Shown here piece by piece: positions 33,545 through 42,741 of a stretch of DNA of 64,000 nucleotides (positions within the stretch are counted from its first letter, which is position 1; each line of letters opens with the position of its first letter). The notes beneath the pieces are model-generated. The model saw nothing but the letters and a program-made list of their open reading frames with translations, was not told the DNA's origin and did no database searches. The stretch is from positions 1 to 64,000 of the forward strand of contig NZ_JBEPOO010000001.1 in assembly GCF_040546815.1 (NCBI RefSeq). Reading direction: 5' to 3'. The position numbers were made by a program, and so were the translations under genes. Source of the stretch: Devosia sp. 2618. Lineage in GTDB: Bacteria; Pseudomonadota; Alphaproteobacteria; Rhizobiales; Devosiaceae.

Positions 33545-34624
33545 ATGGAAACGGGGAAATACTACGCCGCAGGCGAGTTGATCGCCTTCGGCGCTGCAAT
33601 TTTCATGGCAACCGGAATGTCCGCTGCTCACGCTGCGCCAATCGCCAATGGGCTCGTCAAAGCCAATTTGAGGGGAATAGATTCGCATGGCGTTTCGCGC
33701 ATCCCCATGTACGTCGAGCGACTGCAGAAGGGGCTGGTGAATGCCCGGCCGGACGTGAAGGTGGTCGAGGTCTCCGGTGCGGTTTCGTCCGTCGATGGTG
33801 ACAACGGGATGGGCTTCGTCGCCTCGCAGATTGCAATGGGGGAGGCCGTTCGTCTTGCTGCCAAAAATGGCATTGGTCTTGTTGGCGTGCATCGCTCGAC
33901 GCACTTTGGCATGGGAGCGCTATACGCTCTTCAGGCGATCGAGGCGGGATATGTCTCGATGGTATTTACAAACTCCTCCCCGGCGATCCCTATGTGGGGC
34001 GGAAGAACGGTCTTTCTTGGTGCCAGCCCGATCGCAGCGGGTATTCCTGGGGGCAAATACGCACCCTATGTAATGGACATGGCGATGACCGTCATCGCTC
34101 GCGGCAAAATACGCCTTGCCGCCATGCGTGGTGAACCAATACCCGCCGGATTGGCGCTTGATAGTGACGGCAATCCAACCACCGACGCGGCAAAGGCGTT
34201 TGAGGGAGTGTGCCTGCCATTCGGTGGCGTCAAAGGGTCGGTGCTCGGGACGCTGATGGATCTGATGTCCGGCGTATTGACCGGCGCCGGTTTTGGCGGC
34301 GACGTAAAGAGCCTTTATTTTGATCACACGCAGGCCCAGAACGTTGGGCATCTGTTTTTCGCGATCAAGCCGGATCTGTTTATGAGCCTGACCGACTTCA
34401 ATGGTCGGATGGATACCTTCTATGAGCGTATGAAGGCCTTGCCGCGCGCCGCAGGGGTTGATGAGATCATGTTGCCGGGGGAGCCTGAGCAGCGGCGAGA
34501 AGAGGAGCGCCTTAGACAGGGTATCCCCATCACCGACAATGTCGTCGCTGATCTGGCCTCAGAGGGAAACCGCCTAGGCGTTGCGTTTCCCGCGGGGCGC
34601 GACAAACGGCTGGATGCCGCATGA
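33545..34624 (+). CDS. Ldh2/YlbC/ComC-type malate/lactate dehydrogenase, copy 2
   Basis: Second NAD(P)-dependent L-2-hydroxyacid dehydrogenase of the island, 359 residues. It has RGIDSHGVSRIPMYVERL with the catalytic His, VHRSTHFGMGALYALQA, WGGRTVFLGASPIAAGIPG and LPFGGVKGSVLGTLMDLM. It is recognisably homologous to copy 1 but belongs to another branch: the substrate loop and the long C-terminal tail (RRRREE-like, then GNRLGVAFP) differ. Its stop overlaps the next start (ATGA). It opens an operon with the hydroxypyruvate-isomerase-like, aldehyde dehydrogenase and cupin genes. Confidence 0.86.
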   Translation: METGKYYAAGELIAFGAAIFMATGMSAAHAAPIANGLVKANLRGIDSHGVSRIPMYVERLQKGLVNARPDVKVVEVSGAVSSVDGDNGMGFVASQIAMGEAVRLAAKNGIGLVGVHRSTHFGMGALYALQAIEAGYVSMVFTNSSPAIPMWGGRTVFLGASPIAAGIPGGKYAPYVMDMAMTVIARGKIRLAAMRGEPIPAGLALDSDGNPTTDAAKAFEGVCLPFGGVKGSVLGTLMDLMSGVLTGAGFGGDVKSLYFDHTQAQNVGHLFFAIKPDLFMSLTDFNGRMDTFYERMKALPRAAGVDEIMLPGEPEQRREEERLRQGIPITDNVVADLASEGNRLGVAFPAGRDKRLDAA

Positions 34625-35445
34625 CGACACGGTTGCCCTTCGGCCTTTCGGCTCACCTCGGCTATCTTTTTCTTGAGTTGCCACTGCGGGATCGCATTCG
34701 GGCAGCCAGGAGCGTCGGTTTCGACGCCGTGGAGCATCCTCATCCGTTTGCCATACCGGCGTCGGAGATGATGCGTTTTCTGACAGATAACGGCCTCTAT
34801 TTCGCACAAATGGCTGGCGGCGTTGGCGACCCTTCCAAAGGAGAAAAAGGTCTAGCCGCCCTTCCTGGGCGCGAACGTGATTTTGTCGCAAGCTTCGAGC
34901 GCTCGGTGGACTATGCCGAGGCGATCGGGTGTTCGCTCATACACCCCATGGCGGGAATCCCTCCTTCGAGCGCTTCCCCAGAGTCGGTGGCAGAAACCTA
35001 TCATGCCAATATCGATGCAGCGCTTGCCATGCTGACCAACAGGCCCTTGGGCTTGTTGATTGAGCCGATCAGCCATGCCGCAGTGCCCGGCTACTACATG
35101 CACGGTCTTGCGCAAGCGATCGCACTCTCTCGCCGTTTTCCTGACGGGCAGATTCTGCTGATGCTCGACACTTTTCACGCCTGTGCCAACCAGGATGATG
35201 TCGGCGCCTTTGTTGCCAGCAATGTTGACCGCATCGGCCACGTTCACATTGCCGATCACCCGGGCCGACATGAACCCGGGAGCGGCGACTTTGCTTTTGA
35301 AGCATTTGTCGCCCAGCTCAAACAGAGCGGGTATTCCGGACTTCTTGGGTTTGAATACACACCAAGAGACACTACCGCCCCAGGGCTCCATTGGGTTCCT
35401 GCTTGGCGGAAGCACGCAGACCGAGCCGATTTCCACCCACGCTGA
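34621..35445 (+). CDS. Hydroxypyruvate isomerase-like TIM-barrel protein
   Basis: Sugar-phosphate isomerase/epimerase fold (AP endonuclease 2 family), 274 residues. It is closest in pattern to hydroxypyruvate isomerase (Hyi), which interconverts hydroxypyruvate and tartronate semialdehyde. Likely metal or catalytic residues are the Glu in LLIEPISH, the Asp and His in LMLDTFHACANQD, the GHVHIADHPGRHEPGSG loop and the final Glu in LGFEYTP. Together with an aldehyde dehydrogenase and 2-hydroxyacid dehydrogenases it would handle C3 hydroxy/oxo acids. It is translationally coupled to the dehydrogenase gene before it. Confidence 0.82.
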   Translation: MTTRLPFGLSAHLGYLFLELPLRDRIRAARSVGFDAVEHPHPFAIPASEMMRFLTDNGLYFAQMAGGVGDPSKGEKGLAALPGRERDFVASFERSVDYAEAIGCSLIHPMAGIPPSSASPESVAETYHANIDAALAMLTNRPLGLLIEPISHAAVPGYYMHGLAQAIALSRRFPDGQILLMLDTFHACANQDDVGAFVASNVDRIGHVHIADHPGRHEPGSGDFAFEAFVAQLKQSGYSGLLGFEYTPRDTTAPGLHWVPAWRKHADRADFHPR

Positions 35446-35462
35446 ATGAGACAGGACTTTCC

Positions 35463-36848
35463 ATGATCGCTTCCGTCAATCCCACCACCGGCGCCCAAAT
35501 ACGCAGCTATGAGTTGCACGGTGCTGATGAGGTCGACGCCGCCCTGTCGGCGGCCGTTGCTGCACAACAGATATGGCGGGCCGAGCCAATTTCTGAACGC
35601 GTCAAGTTACTCACGGAAATCGCCAAAACATTGCGTGCAGGTAAGACAGAATACGCAGCTCTCATCACCGAAGAGATGGGCAAGCCTATCGTTGAGGCCG
35701 AAGCGGAAATTGAGAAGTGTGCCGTAACATGTGATTTCTATGCGGAAGCCGCTCCCCGTTTTCTTGCCGATGAAAACGTCGCATCAAATGCAACCGAGAG
35801 CGCTATCATCTTCGATCCCCTTGGGGTCGTGCTTGCCATAATGCCCTGGAACTACCCGTTTTGGCAGTTCTTTCGCTTCGCCGCGCCGGCATTTGCGGCT
35901 GGCAATGGCGCAATTCTCAAGCATGCTAACAATGTTCCTGGCGCCGCGCTCGCTGTTGAAGAGATCATGCGCAAGGCCGGCTGCCCCGAAGGTCTGTTCA
36001 AGACCGTGTTGGTGGAGGCCTCCGAGGTTGCCAGCCTAATTGCCGACGATCGTATCGCTGCGGTCACGCTAACGGGGTCTACGCAGGTCGGCGCCCTTGT
36101 TGCGTCGCAGGCTGGCAAAGCTTTGAAAAAGCAGGTTCTCGAACTGGGAGGATCTGACCCGTTCATCGTTCTGGCCGATGCTGATCTGGAAGCTGCCGCA
36201 CAGGTGGCGGTCAAGGCGCGGTACATCAACGTTGGGCAAAGCTGCGTCAACGCCAAGCGTTTTATCGTCGTTGACAGCGTCGCGGACGCGTTTGTCGAGA
36301 AGTTCGTTGCCAACGTAAGAAAGCTGGTCGTGGGTGATCCGACTGAGCGTGATACCGATATAGGTCCAATGGCCCGCGCCAATCTCCGTGATGATCTCCA
36401 TCGCCAGGTCGAGCATTCGGTCAGGCAGGGGGCTAGGCTCCTGGTGGGCGGGTTTCCCCTAGACGGCGATGGATTTTTTTACCCACCGACCGTGTTAGAC
36501 TTGGTGCAGCCCGAGCATGCGGTGTTCTGCGAAGAAACCTTTGGGCCGGTCGCGGCGATTGTCCGGGTGGGCTCCGACGACGAGGCCATTTTGCTGGCTA
36601 ATCAGACGGAGTTTGGTCTCGGTGCAGCGCTCTGGACGCAAGACATAGGGAAGGCCCGCAGGCTCGCGCGAAGAATCGATGCGGGTGCCGTGTTTGTCAA
36701 TGGAATGGTTGCGTCGGATGCCCGACTTCCGTTTGGCGGGATCAAGCGCTCGGGCTATGGCCGAGAACTTGGCAGTTACGGCATCAAGGAATTTGTGAAT
36801 ATCAAGACGGTGTGGATTGGTCCTGCGGTCGCAGAGAAACGGGGGTAG
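35463..36848 (+). CDS. Aldehyde dehydrogenase (succinate-semialdehyde dehydrogenase type)
   Basis: NAD(P)-dependent oxidation of a semialdehyde to the acid. The ATG at 35463 (AGGA seven bases upstream) gives 461 residues, the length of the short SSADH branch (Sad/YneI-like) that lacks the usual N-terminal arm. It has PWNYPFWQFFRFAAPA, the cofactor loop LTGSTQVGALV, the Glu of VLELGGSDPFIVL and the nucleophile Cys261 in YINVGQSCVNAKRF. The C-terminal EETFGPVAAIVRV and FGGIKRSGYGREL are typical. The substrate is probably a semialdehyde produced by the island's pathway, for example tartronate, malonate or succinate semialdehyde. Confidence 0.9.
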   Translation: MIASVNPTTGAQIRSYELHGADEVDAALSAAVAAQQIWRAEPISERVKLLTEIAKTLRAGKTEYAALITEEMGKPIVEAEAEIEKCAVTCDFYAEAAPRFLADENVASNATESAIIFDPLGVVLAIMPWNYPFWQFFRFAAPAFAAGNGAILKHANNVPGAALAVEEIMRKAGCPEGLFKTVLVEASEVASLIADDRIAAVTLTGSTQVGALVASQAGKALKKQVLELGGSDPFIVLADADLEAAAQVAVKARYINVGQSCVNAKRFIVVDSVADAFVEKFVANVRKLVVGDPTERDTDIGPMARANLRDDLHRQVEHSVRQGARLLVGGFPLDGDGFFYPPTVLDLVQPEHAVFCEETFGPVAAIVRVGSDDEAILLANQTEFGLGAALWTQDIGKARRLARRIDAGAVFVNGMVASDARLPFGGIKRSGYGRELGSYGIKEFVNIKTVWIGPAVAEKRG

Positions 36849-36852
36849 CAAG

Positions 36853-37257
36853 ATGGCTCTGCAGGCGACGGTTCTTCGGCTCGCAACGATGCAAACCAAC
36901 GAGCGCGGCGGCGGCGCCCGCACCACGCCTCTCGTTACGCGGGCTTGTGGAGCGACCAGCATGATCAACGGCATAACAGCTTTCGATGGAGGCGCTTCGA
37001 TTGGCCTTCATCACCACAATTGCGAAGAGAGCGTAATGGTCCTTGAGGGGCATGCGATTGCCGAGATTGATGGTGTTCGCCACGAGTTGGGCCCAAATGA
37101 CACCACGTGGATTCCCGCCAATGTTCCTCACCGCTTCCTAAATGCCTCGTCGGCCGAGCCAATGCGCATATTCTGGACTTACGCCTCAGTAGACGCGACA
37201 CGCACGATGGATGCGACGGGAGAAACGCGCACGATTGATGCTGAACACGCAAAGTAG
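36853..37257 (+). CDS. Cupin-domain protein
   Basis: Small 134-residue single-domain cupin. The first metal motif is in SIGLHHHNCEESVMVLEGHAIAEIDG and the second in VPHRFLNAS, giving the usual His/Glu ligands for a divalent metal. It starts four bases after the aldehyde dehydrogenase stop, so it is part of the same operon. Free-standing cupins in catabolic operons act as isomerases, decarboxylases or ligand sensors; the sequence does not decide which. Confidence 0.8.
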   Translation: MALQATVLRLATMQTNERGGGARTTPLVTRACGATSMINGITAFDGGASIGLHHHNCEESVMVLEGHAIAEIDGVRHELGPNDTTWIPANVPHRFLNASSAEPMRIFWTYASVDATRTMDATGETRTIDAEHAK

Positions 37258-37301
37258 GCCAATGCCGAAATTGAACAGAGCTTGATGGTGCTTGTCGCGT
37301 A

Positions 37302-37336
37302 ACCCCTGAGGGGTCGCAAAGACCGCGAAAGCGGTC
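37302..37336 (+). terminator. Two small hairpins between the cupin and GntR genes
   Basis: ACCCC-TGA-GGGGT (37302-37314) and GACCGC-GAAA-GCGGTC (37321-37336) lie in the leader of the regulator gene. They may limit read-through from the catabolic operon into the regulator gene. Confidence 0.4.
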
Positions 37337-37358
37337 CAGCTTGGAGATTGTATCGATC

Positions 37359-38240
37359 ATGCCGAACGAACTACACAGACAGCTCGCCGCGCGAATACTG
37401 CTGCATATTCGTTCGAATGGTATCGCGGAAGGCGAGCACATCACGGAGAGCGCTCTGCAGGATTTTCTGGGCACCTCTCGTGCCCCTATTCGCGGAGCCC
37501 TGACGCATCTTGCTGACACCGGTGTGCTAAGAAGTGAACGCAATCGGGGCTATTTCGTGAATGACCCGACAGCGACTGAGCACTCCGCACCGGAGGAAAC
37601 TGGTGACGATCGAGCACTCTATTTTCGCATCGCTGACGACAGGCTGACTGGCGTGCTCACGCAAACTGTCAGCGAGAACGACCTTATGCGCCGATACGGC
37701 GCTACGCGCTCGGTTTTGAAGCGGGCGCTGGTCAGGATAGCGCACGAAGGGTGGATAGAGCGCCGAGAAGGTCGGGGTTGGTCGTTCACTTCGCTCATCG
37801 ACTCTGTTGAAGCCTACCGTGAAAGCTACGAACTACGGAGGATGATAGAGCCTGCAGGTCTGGTGTCAGCCACATTTAAGAGCAACTCTGATCTGCTCGG
37901 TCGCCTCCGCCGTCAGCAGGAGATGGTTCGTGATGGTGGCTGGCAATCCCTTTCGCAGTTGGAACTGTTTGATACCAATTCGGCCTTTCACGAAGGGCTC
38001 GCTCAAATGTCAAATAATCGCTTCCTGTTTGGCGTTGTCGCCCAACAGAACCAGCTAAGGCGCCTGGTAGAGTATCGCCAAATTCTCAATCGCGAACAGG
38101 TTCAAGGGCAGAACCGCGAGCATATTGAGATACTTGACCTTCTTGATCAACACGATGTTGATGCAGCGTCTGCCCTTCTTTCAAAGCACTTGGATACAGC
38201 GAAGAACCGCAAAGCCCGAGCGGGAATTTTTGATGACTAG
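37359..38240 (+). CDS. GntR-family regulator with two winged-helix domains and FCD-like domain
   Basis: A 293-residue regulator, longer than normal FCD-type GntR proteins because two DNA-binding modules precede the ligand domain. The first, about residues 4-66, has ALQDFLGTSRAPIRGALTHLADTGVL. The second, about 85-150, has SENDLMRRYGATRSVLKRALVRIAHEGW. The FCD part follows (ESYELRRMIEPAGL, SAFHEGLAQMSNNRF, NREHIEILDLLDQHD). Tandem helices could let one protomer contact both arms of a split operator such as that at 33473-33498. The ATG at 37359 is preferred over a TTG six codons earlier. It is probably a local regulator of the preceding catabolic operon. Confidence 0.82.
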   Translation: MPNELHRQLAARILLHIRSNGIAEGEHITESALQDFLGTSRAPIRGALTHLADTGVLRSERNRGYFVNDPTATEHSAPEETGDDRALYFRIADDRLTGVLTQTVSENDLMRRYGATRSVLKRALVRIAHEGWIERREGRGWSFTSLIDSVEAYRESYELRRMIEPAGLVSATFKSNSDLLGRLRRQQEMVRDGGWQSLSQLELFDTNSAFHEGLAQMSNNRFLFGVVAQQNQLRRLVEYRQILNREQVQGQNREHIEILDLLDQHDVDAASALLSKHLDTAKNRKARAGIFDD

Positions 38241-38249
38241 AGGGACCAC

Positions 38250-39850
38250 CACTTTGGATTGACAGGGTGAAGGCGGTATTGAGCAACGCATCACTCCGGA
38301 TCGATGAGCATATCAGAAAGTAGATACCTTGCCTGTCGGTCTTCCCTTGAAGCGGCGCACCCTCCAACGGATTGTTTCCAACCATCTGATTCCACGGAAA
38401 CACATGGCCGTAGTGCTTGAGCTTCACTTTGAAGGGGCGAATGCCTTTCACGAAGACCCAGGCCTGATCGCGTGGCATGGCCATGATCACGTCAGCCGTG
38501 ATCAGGCGACGCCTCATCCTCTTGGTGCTGACATTCACCTCGTCTGGCGCTGCGCGATATGAATAGTCTTGGCGCACGATGGTGCCCTCTGAAAGCATAT
38601 CTGAAACATATTTCGCGCGTTCCAGCGAGTTGAGACCGGCATAGACCTCCACATCGCAATAGTCGTTGATCGACGCGGCCGCCTCTTGCCCATACTTCCG
38701 GACGAGGCCGCTGAAGATCTGGATGAAGAAGTCCGCTGTGATGCCAAGGCCGCGCATGACTTCGAGATCGCTGCCGACATTGGCAAAGCGGTAATTCAAG
38801 AATTCATGGCAGCACAGGTGAATGCGCTATTGGCGCGGATTCCGCTTTGCCGCAGAAAGCAGGTTTGCATTGAGAATCGAGGTGAAGCTCTCGAACTACG
38901 TGACATGACTGAATGGCAGCATGGGCATCGCCACGATGGGGCGCTGGCACATTTCCTTGATGTTGTTGGTTGGTGCGCGGCCATAGTCGGAGAGATATCC
39001 AGCCTGGTTATAGGGACTGAGGACTTGCGTCGCCCATTCCAAGAATGATCCAAAATTCTCTTCATTCTTCTCAGCACGCGAGAGCAGGTTACGTGCATCG
39101 CTTTTCAGGAACTCGACGATGCGATCATCCTCGACCATCGGTTCTAGCTTCTTGTCGATGGTTTGCAGAACCTCGGTGAAAAGCTTCGGATCGTTGAGCA
39201 TCGCGAACGCGGCGCCCGGCGTGCATTTGCCGTCCTGCTTGTCGGGCAGCAACAGCTGGACAATTTCCTTGACAATGCCCACCGCATCTTTGCGGCCATT
39301 GGCCGTCTCCGAGTAAACGGCGTCGACAATGGCTGGAACAGCCCGAGCTCGACATTGCCGCAGGTCGCCATATGAGCCTTGGTCGGATTGATCCCCCAGC
39401 ACTCAACACCTGCGGCCTTGAGACCCGGCAGCAACATGGGCGCAAGCTCAAGTTTCACATCCGGCGCAAAAACGGAATATCCCATCATGGCGCGGTGAAG
39501 GATGTCGCCCACCACGAAATAGATGTCCTTGCCGGAACCTGGTGGTGCCTCGTAAAGCCCGAACGGCGCGTCCTTCGGTGTGAATACGGCGCGACCAATT
39601 TGAATCCAAGAAATGTGCCCGAGCCTGCATCGAACATGCCCCGTGCTTCGAGCTCTGCCTCCGTTGCTTCCCGCGCGCTGCCGTGATCGATGCCTGCATC
39701 GCGACTATCGAGCAGTGTCTTTCGATGCTTCACGTCGTGGATCAACCGCGCACCGCCGGTCAGGCCGTAAATGCCAGCCACGCCTGCGCCTAGAGAGGCT
39801 AGACCTTGCTGGTAGAAGGAAGCTGAGGCATCGCGCCAGTTTTCGCGGGG
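38250..39850 (-). pseudogene. TraG/VirD4-type conjugal coupling protein, decayed
   Basis: Remnant of the ATPase that links a relaxosome to a type IV secretion channel. The pieces read in at least four frames. They are an N-terminal part with GIYGLTGGARLIHDVKHRK, a Walker A region with APPGSGKD (about 39545) running into VVGDILHRAMMGYSVFAPD, a middle part with IVKEIVQLLLPDKQDGK and a C-terminal part with VMRGLGITADFFIQIFSG and DVIMAMPRDQAWVFVKGI. Several frameshifts and stops separate them, so no functional product is possible. The 3' end meets the tail of the GntR gene, marking a join between mobility and catabolic DNA. Confidence 0.78.
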
Positions 39851-41265
39851 ATGCCGAGGCTGTGTTGATGCCTGAAGATGAGGCGCGCTTCGACACCGTC
39901 ACCTATACCTACTACCAGCAGCTCAATGGGTACAAGTACCTGAAATCGCTGCATATCGGCTACCATTTTTACGCAAACTCCTACGTCGATGACATCTTGA
40001 AAGCGCTCAACCCCGCCGAGAAAACCATTGGGCACATTCCGAATGTGAACTCGCGTGAAAGCACCAAAGACAAGTTTAAGTAAGTCGAACACATCATTCA
40101 TGAGCTCGGCACCTGGCAAGGCACCGATCCGCAGACCGGATTCCAACTTGTCGAGACCAAGGATGGCCGCACGCTAAAAATCGCGGACCTCGTTGACCCT
40201 GAGCAGCAAGCTCGCGTTCAGGCGAGCTTGCCTGCCCCTGAAATGAAGACAGATCGAGACTATTTCGACATCATCATTGCGCTCGGCATGGCCAAGGGAG
40301 GTTTCGACTGGATTTGTTGTGAGCATGCGCTAACGGTCGGCTACCGGTCAAGGCTGACTGAAATCGTTCAGATCATAGGTCGCGCCACAAGAGATGCGCC
40401 TGGGAAAACAAGTGCGCGCTTCACAAACCTCATTGCGGAGCCAGATGCCTCTGAAGAGGCGGTGACAGAGGCAATAAACGATACCCTCAAGGCCATAGCC
40501 GCCAGCCTCTTGATGGAACAGGTCTTGGCCCCGCGGTTCACCTTCACTCCCAAGAAGCCTACGAATGAGGCAGTTCCTGGTTTTCAATACGGGAATGACG
40601 GCTACGATCCTGCTAGATGCAACAGGGCAATTCCAAGTGGAAATTCTCGGTCTCGTTGAGCCAAAATCAAAAGAGGCGAACCGCATATGCCAAGAGGACC
40701 TAAATGAGGTGATCACCGCTTTCGTGGAAGACAAACAGGCATTAGAATGCGGACTTTTCGACGGTGAACATGTTGGCGGAGATACTCTGCCCGAAGAGCT
40801 AACTCAGCTCCGCATGGGAAAAATCATTCGAGGTCGCTATCCCGAGCTTGATGAAGAGGATCAGGAGGCCGTGCGTCAGCACGCTGTGGCCGCACTCAAC
40901 TTGGTAAAAAAGCGAAGGAACGCGTGCTTTCTTCTGGCGTGTCAGATAGGGCGAATACCGCGTTGCTAGATGGTGTGCGTAAGTACGTCACCGACGTCCG
41001 TGATCTTGATATCGGTTTGATCGATAGCATCAATTCGTTCAGCGAGGCCTACGCGATCCTCGCAAAGACAATGAGCGAAAATAGCCTAAAGCAAGTTGCT
41101 GCAATCATCTCGACTCGGAAAGTCTCGATGAGCCCTGAAGAGGCACGCGATCTCGCGAAGCGCGCATTGAAGTTCAAGCATGAGCGCGGTCGGCTTCCCT
41201 CCATCACAAGTGCTGATCCTTGGGAGAAGCGTATGGCCGAAGGGCGAGGAAATTGCAAACCGTGA
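39850..41265 (+). pseudogene. Superfamily II helicase fragment, decayed
   Basis: C-terminal part of a DEAD/DEAH-type helicase. The frame from 39868 carries DEARFDTVTYTYYQQLN and meets a TAA at 40081. It continues in the same frame with VEHIIHELGTWQG and IIALGMAKGGFDWICCEHAL to motif VI, QIIGRATRDAPGK. A shift near 40610 moves it to FQVEILGLVEPKSKE, and another near 40920 to a stretch ending WEKRMAEGRGN at 41265. The helicase part ahead of motif IV is missing. It is transcribed divergently from the traG remnant and probably belonged to the transfer or maintenance region of the same plasmid-like element. Confidence 0.72.
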
Positions 41266-41288
41266 ACACTGCGAAGACTTCGAGCTGT

Positions 41289-41580
41289 TCAGCGCGGCTG
41301 GCCGGACAGGCCGAGCTTTTCCTCGATTGCTTCTATGGCATCGTCGAACACATCGACAGGGGCGTTCTCGGCCTCCGGCGGGCTTAGGCTTAGCGAGAAC
41401 AGAAACTGCTTGCAGCGCGTGCCCCGGCTGATGGCAAACGCCTCTTTGAAGGCACCTGATAGGTTATCAGCAACGAAGCCGCGGATGTCATGCAACGTGA
41501 CATGGTCGTTGGTCACGCGTATTCATCAGGTGGATGGCGAGCTGCATTCCGCCTGCGCGCTGGTTGCCCTTGAGGATCAT
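41289..41580 (-). pseudogene. Relaxase N-terminal fragment
   Basis: The start MILKGNQRAGGMQLAIHLMNTR and, after a frameshift near 41515, DHVTLHDIRGFVADNLSGAF and FSLSLSPPEAENAPVDVF are those of plasmid mobilisation relaxases that nick oriT. The reading stops at GLSGQPR, where relatives continue into the catalytic His-rich part. The ATG at 41580 overlaps the mobC stop (ATGA). The truncation abuts the truncated helicase, so a deletion has removed DNA between them. Confidence 0.75.
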
Positions 41581-41845
41581 CGTGCCCTCTCCTCCGGCAG
41601 TCCGAGGGCCGCGACAAGCTGGTCGCGCAGCGCGCTCACACGCGCATAGGATTCTTCCAGCTTTTCAATGGTGGTCTCATCCACGGCCAGTGATCCGGAG
41701 TTGGCGTGTATGGCAAGCTGGTTGAGGTTGTTCGCGATCCGCGACTGCCCAAGCAGGCGAGGGCACGGGCAAGCGCCTCGTGATCTTTGACGGGCATCCG
41801 GGTTTTAGTTTTACGTTTGGCCTCTCCGTCCGCAAAAATGCAGGC
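41577..41845 (-). pseudogene. MobC-like relaxosome accessory protein, frameshifted
   Basis: Upstream partner of the relaxase gene. The readable parts are GEAKRKTKTRMPVKDHEALARALA and, in another frame, LGQSRIANNLNQLAIHAN followed by IEKLEESYARVSALRDQLV. These match the ribbon-helix-helix plus coiled-coil layout of MobC. A one-base shift near 41755 separates them. The start is not certain. Confidence 0.65.
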
Positions 41846-41920
41846 TCGGGAGTGGAGCGAGCCCCCGCAACCATCCTAGACGCACCCTTTTCCTCGAAGG
41901 AAAGGGCAAGCGGTGAGCGA
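41846..41920. other. Candidate origin of transfer
   Basis: Short non-coding stretch directly upstream of the mobC remnant. It contains an inverted repeat CCCTTT-T-CCT / AGG-AAAGGG (41885-41906) around CGA. The sequence CCCGCAACCA at 41864-41873 equals the 3' end of the tRNA. Position next to mobC-relaxase and the inverted repeat fit an oriT, but no nick site can be assigned. Confidence 0.35.
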
Positions 41921-41976
41921 GCTCCCGCAACAACGCCCCCCTAAATGCTCTGGCGTTTAGGGGTGTTTCCTTTTTT
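41921..41976. repeat. Right attachment-site repeat (attR)
   Basis: Near copy of 12336-12391: the tRNA 3' end CTCCCGCAAC and the complete tRNA terminator, with one base missing and two changed. It directly abuts a truncated insertion sequence, so the original chromosomal sequence to the right has been lost or moved. Confidence 0.75.
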
Positions 41977-42311
41977 CGCTGGTGGCTGCGCGGGCAGTGT
42001 CACCGGCCGGCGCTTTCCCGCCTCCATGAACTCCTTGGACCAGGTGTAGTAAAGGCTCTGTGAATACCCTCGCGCCGGCACACCTCGGCTGTGCTGTCTT
42101 CGGCGCGAAAGCCATCCAGAACGATCCGGATCTTGTTTTCAGCTGAAAAGTGCCCACGGGTCGCTCGGCGGATGTCCTTGTACCTGCTCCACAGGCTTCT
42201 TCGTCTTCGTGGTTTTCGTCGTCATTCTGGTGTCTTTCGTCTTTCAGACGAGACCAGAACTCCGCCTAACGATCAAACCCAACTATGAGACATAGGTGTT
42301 GACGCCGGACA
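41977..42311 (-). mobile_element. IS3-family remnant with orfA
   Basis: The minus strand from the ATG at 42225 reads MTTKTTKTKKPVEQV. After a frameshift it continues KDIRRATRGHFSAENKIRIV, and further shifted pieces such as LYYTWSKEFMEAGK and GDTARAATSE complete a helix-turn-helix orfA of an IS3-type element. It is cut at the attR boundary. The outer end near 42301-42311 (GACGCCGGACA) resembles the end of the second remnant at 43011-43021 (GACAACGGATA). Non-functional. Confidence 0.72.
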
Positions 42312-42472
42312 CTGTCGCACAGCCGCGCTGTCATCGGGTGTTGGGCGCGCTGTGCGCGACCGAAGGCGCCAAGAAAAGCATTGCAGCATTCGTTGAATAA
42401 CGTCCACCACCATTTTCAGCCCGTTAAGTAGAGTCAAGAAATGCAAGAAAAAATCTGCAATCAGCTTTCGTC

Positions 42473-42741
42473 GTGGCCTTCGCTACAGTCGACATGGGTC
42501 TTCCAGAAGACCACGAGGGGCAAACCGCAGTTCGCTTCTTTTTCGTTATGGGCAGGGATCGCACCGCTCTGATCGACAGCGGACTTTATGCTGGCTATCC
42601 ATCGCTTGAGCGTGGCTCCGAGGAACTTGGGCTAAAGCTTGTCGATCTTGATATGCTGCTACTCACGCATGAGCATATGGATCATGTTGGCAACAATGGC
42701 GCGATTAAGCGAGCAAGTGGTTGCACGATTGTTGGCCACAA
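42473..42741 (+). pseudogene. Metallo-beta-lactamase-fold hydrolase, 5' fragment
   Basis: About 90 residues of an MBL-fold protein. It has VDMGLPEDHEGQTAVRFFFV, the start of the fold in TALIDSGLYAGYPS and the metal motif LLTHEHMDHVGNN. After GHKAP the sequence turns into insertion-sequence DNA, so most of the enzyme is missing. The first codons are also uncertain: the GTG at 42473 is not preceded by a good ribosome site. Confidence 0.7.

Noticed and set aside
15355..38240. A defence or toxin system within the island
   Set aside because: Every intact gene between the mobility remnants belongs to transport, metabolism or regulation families.
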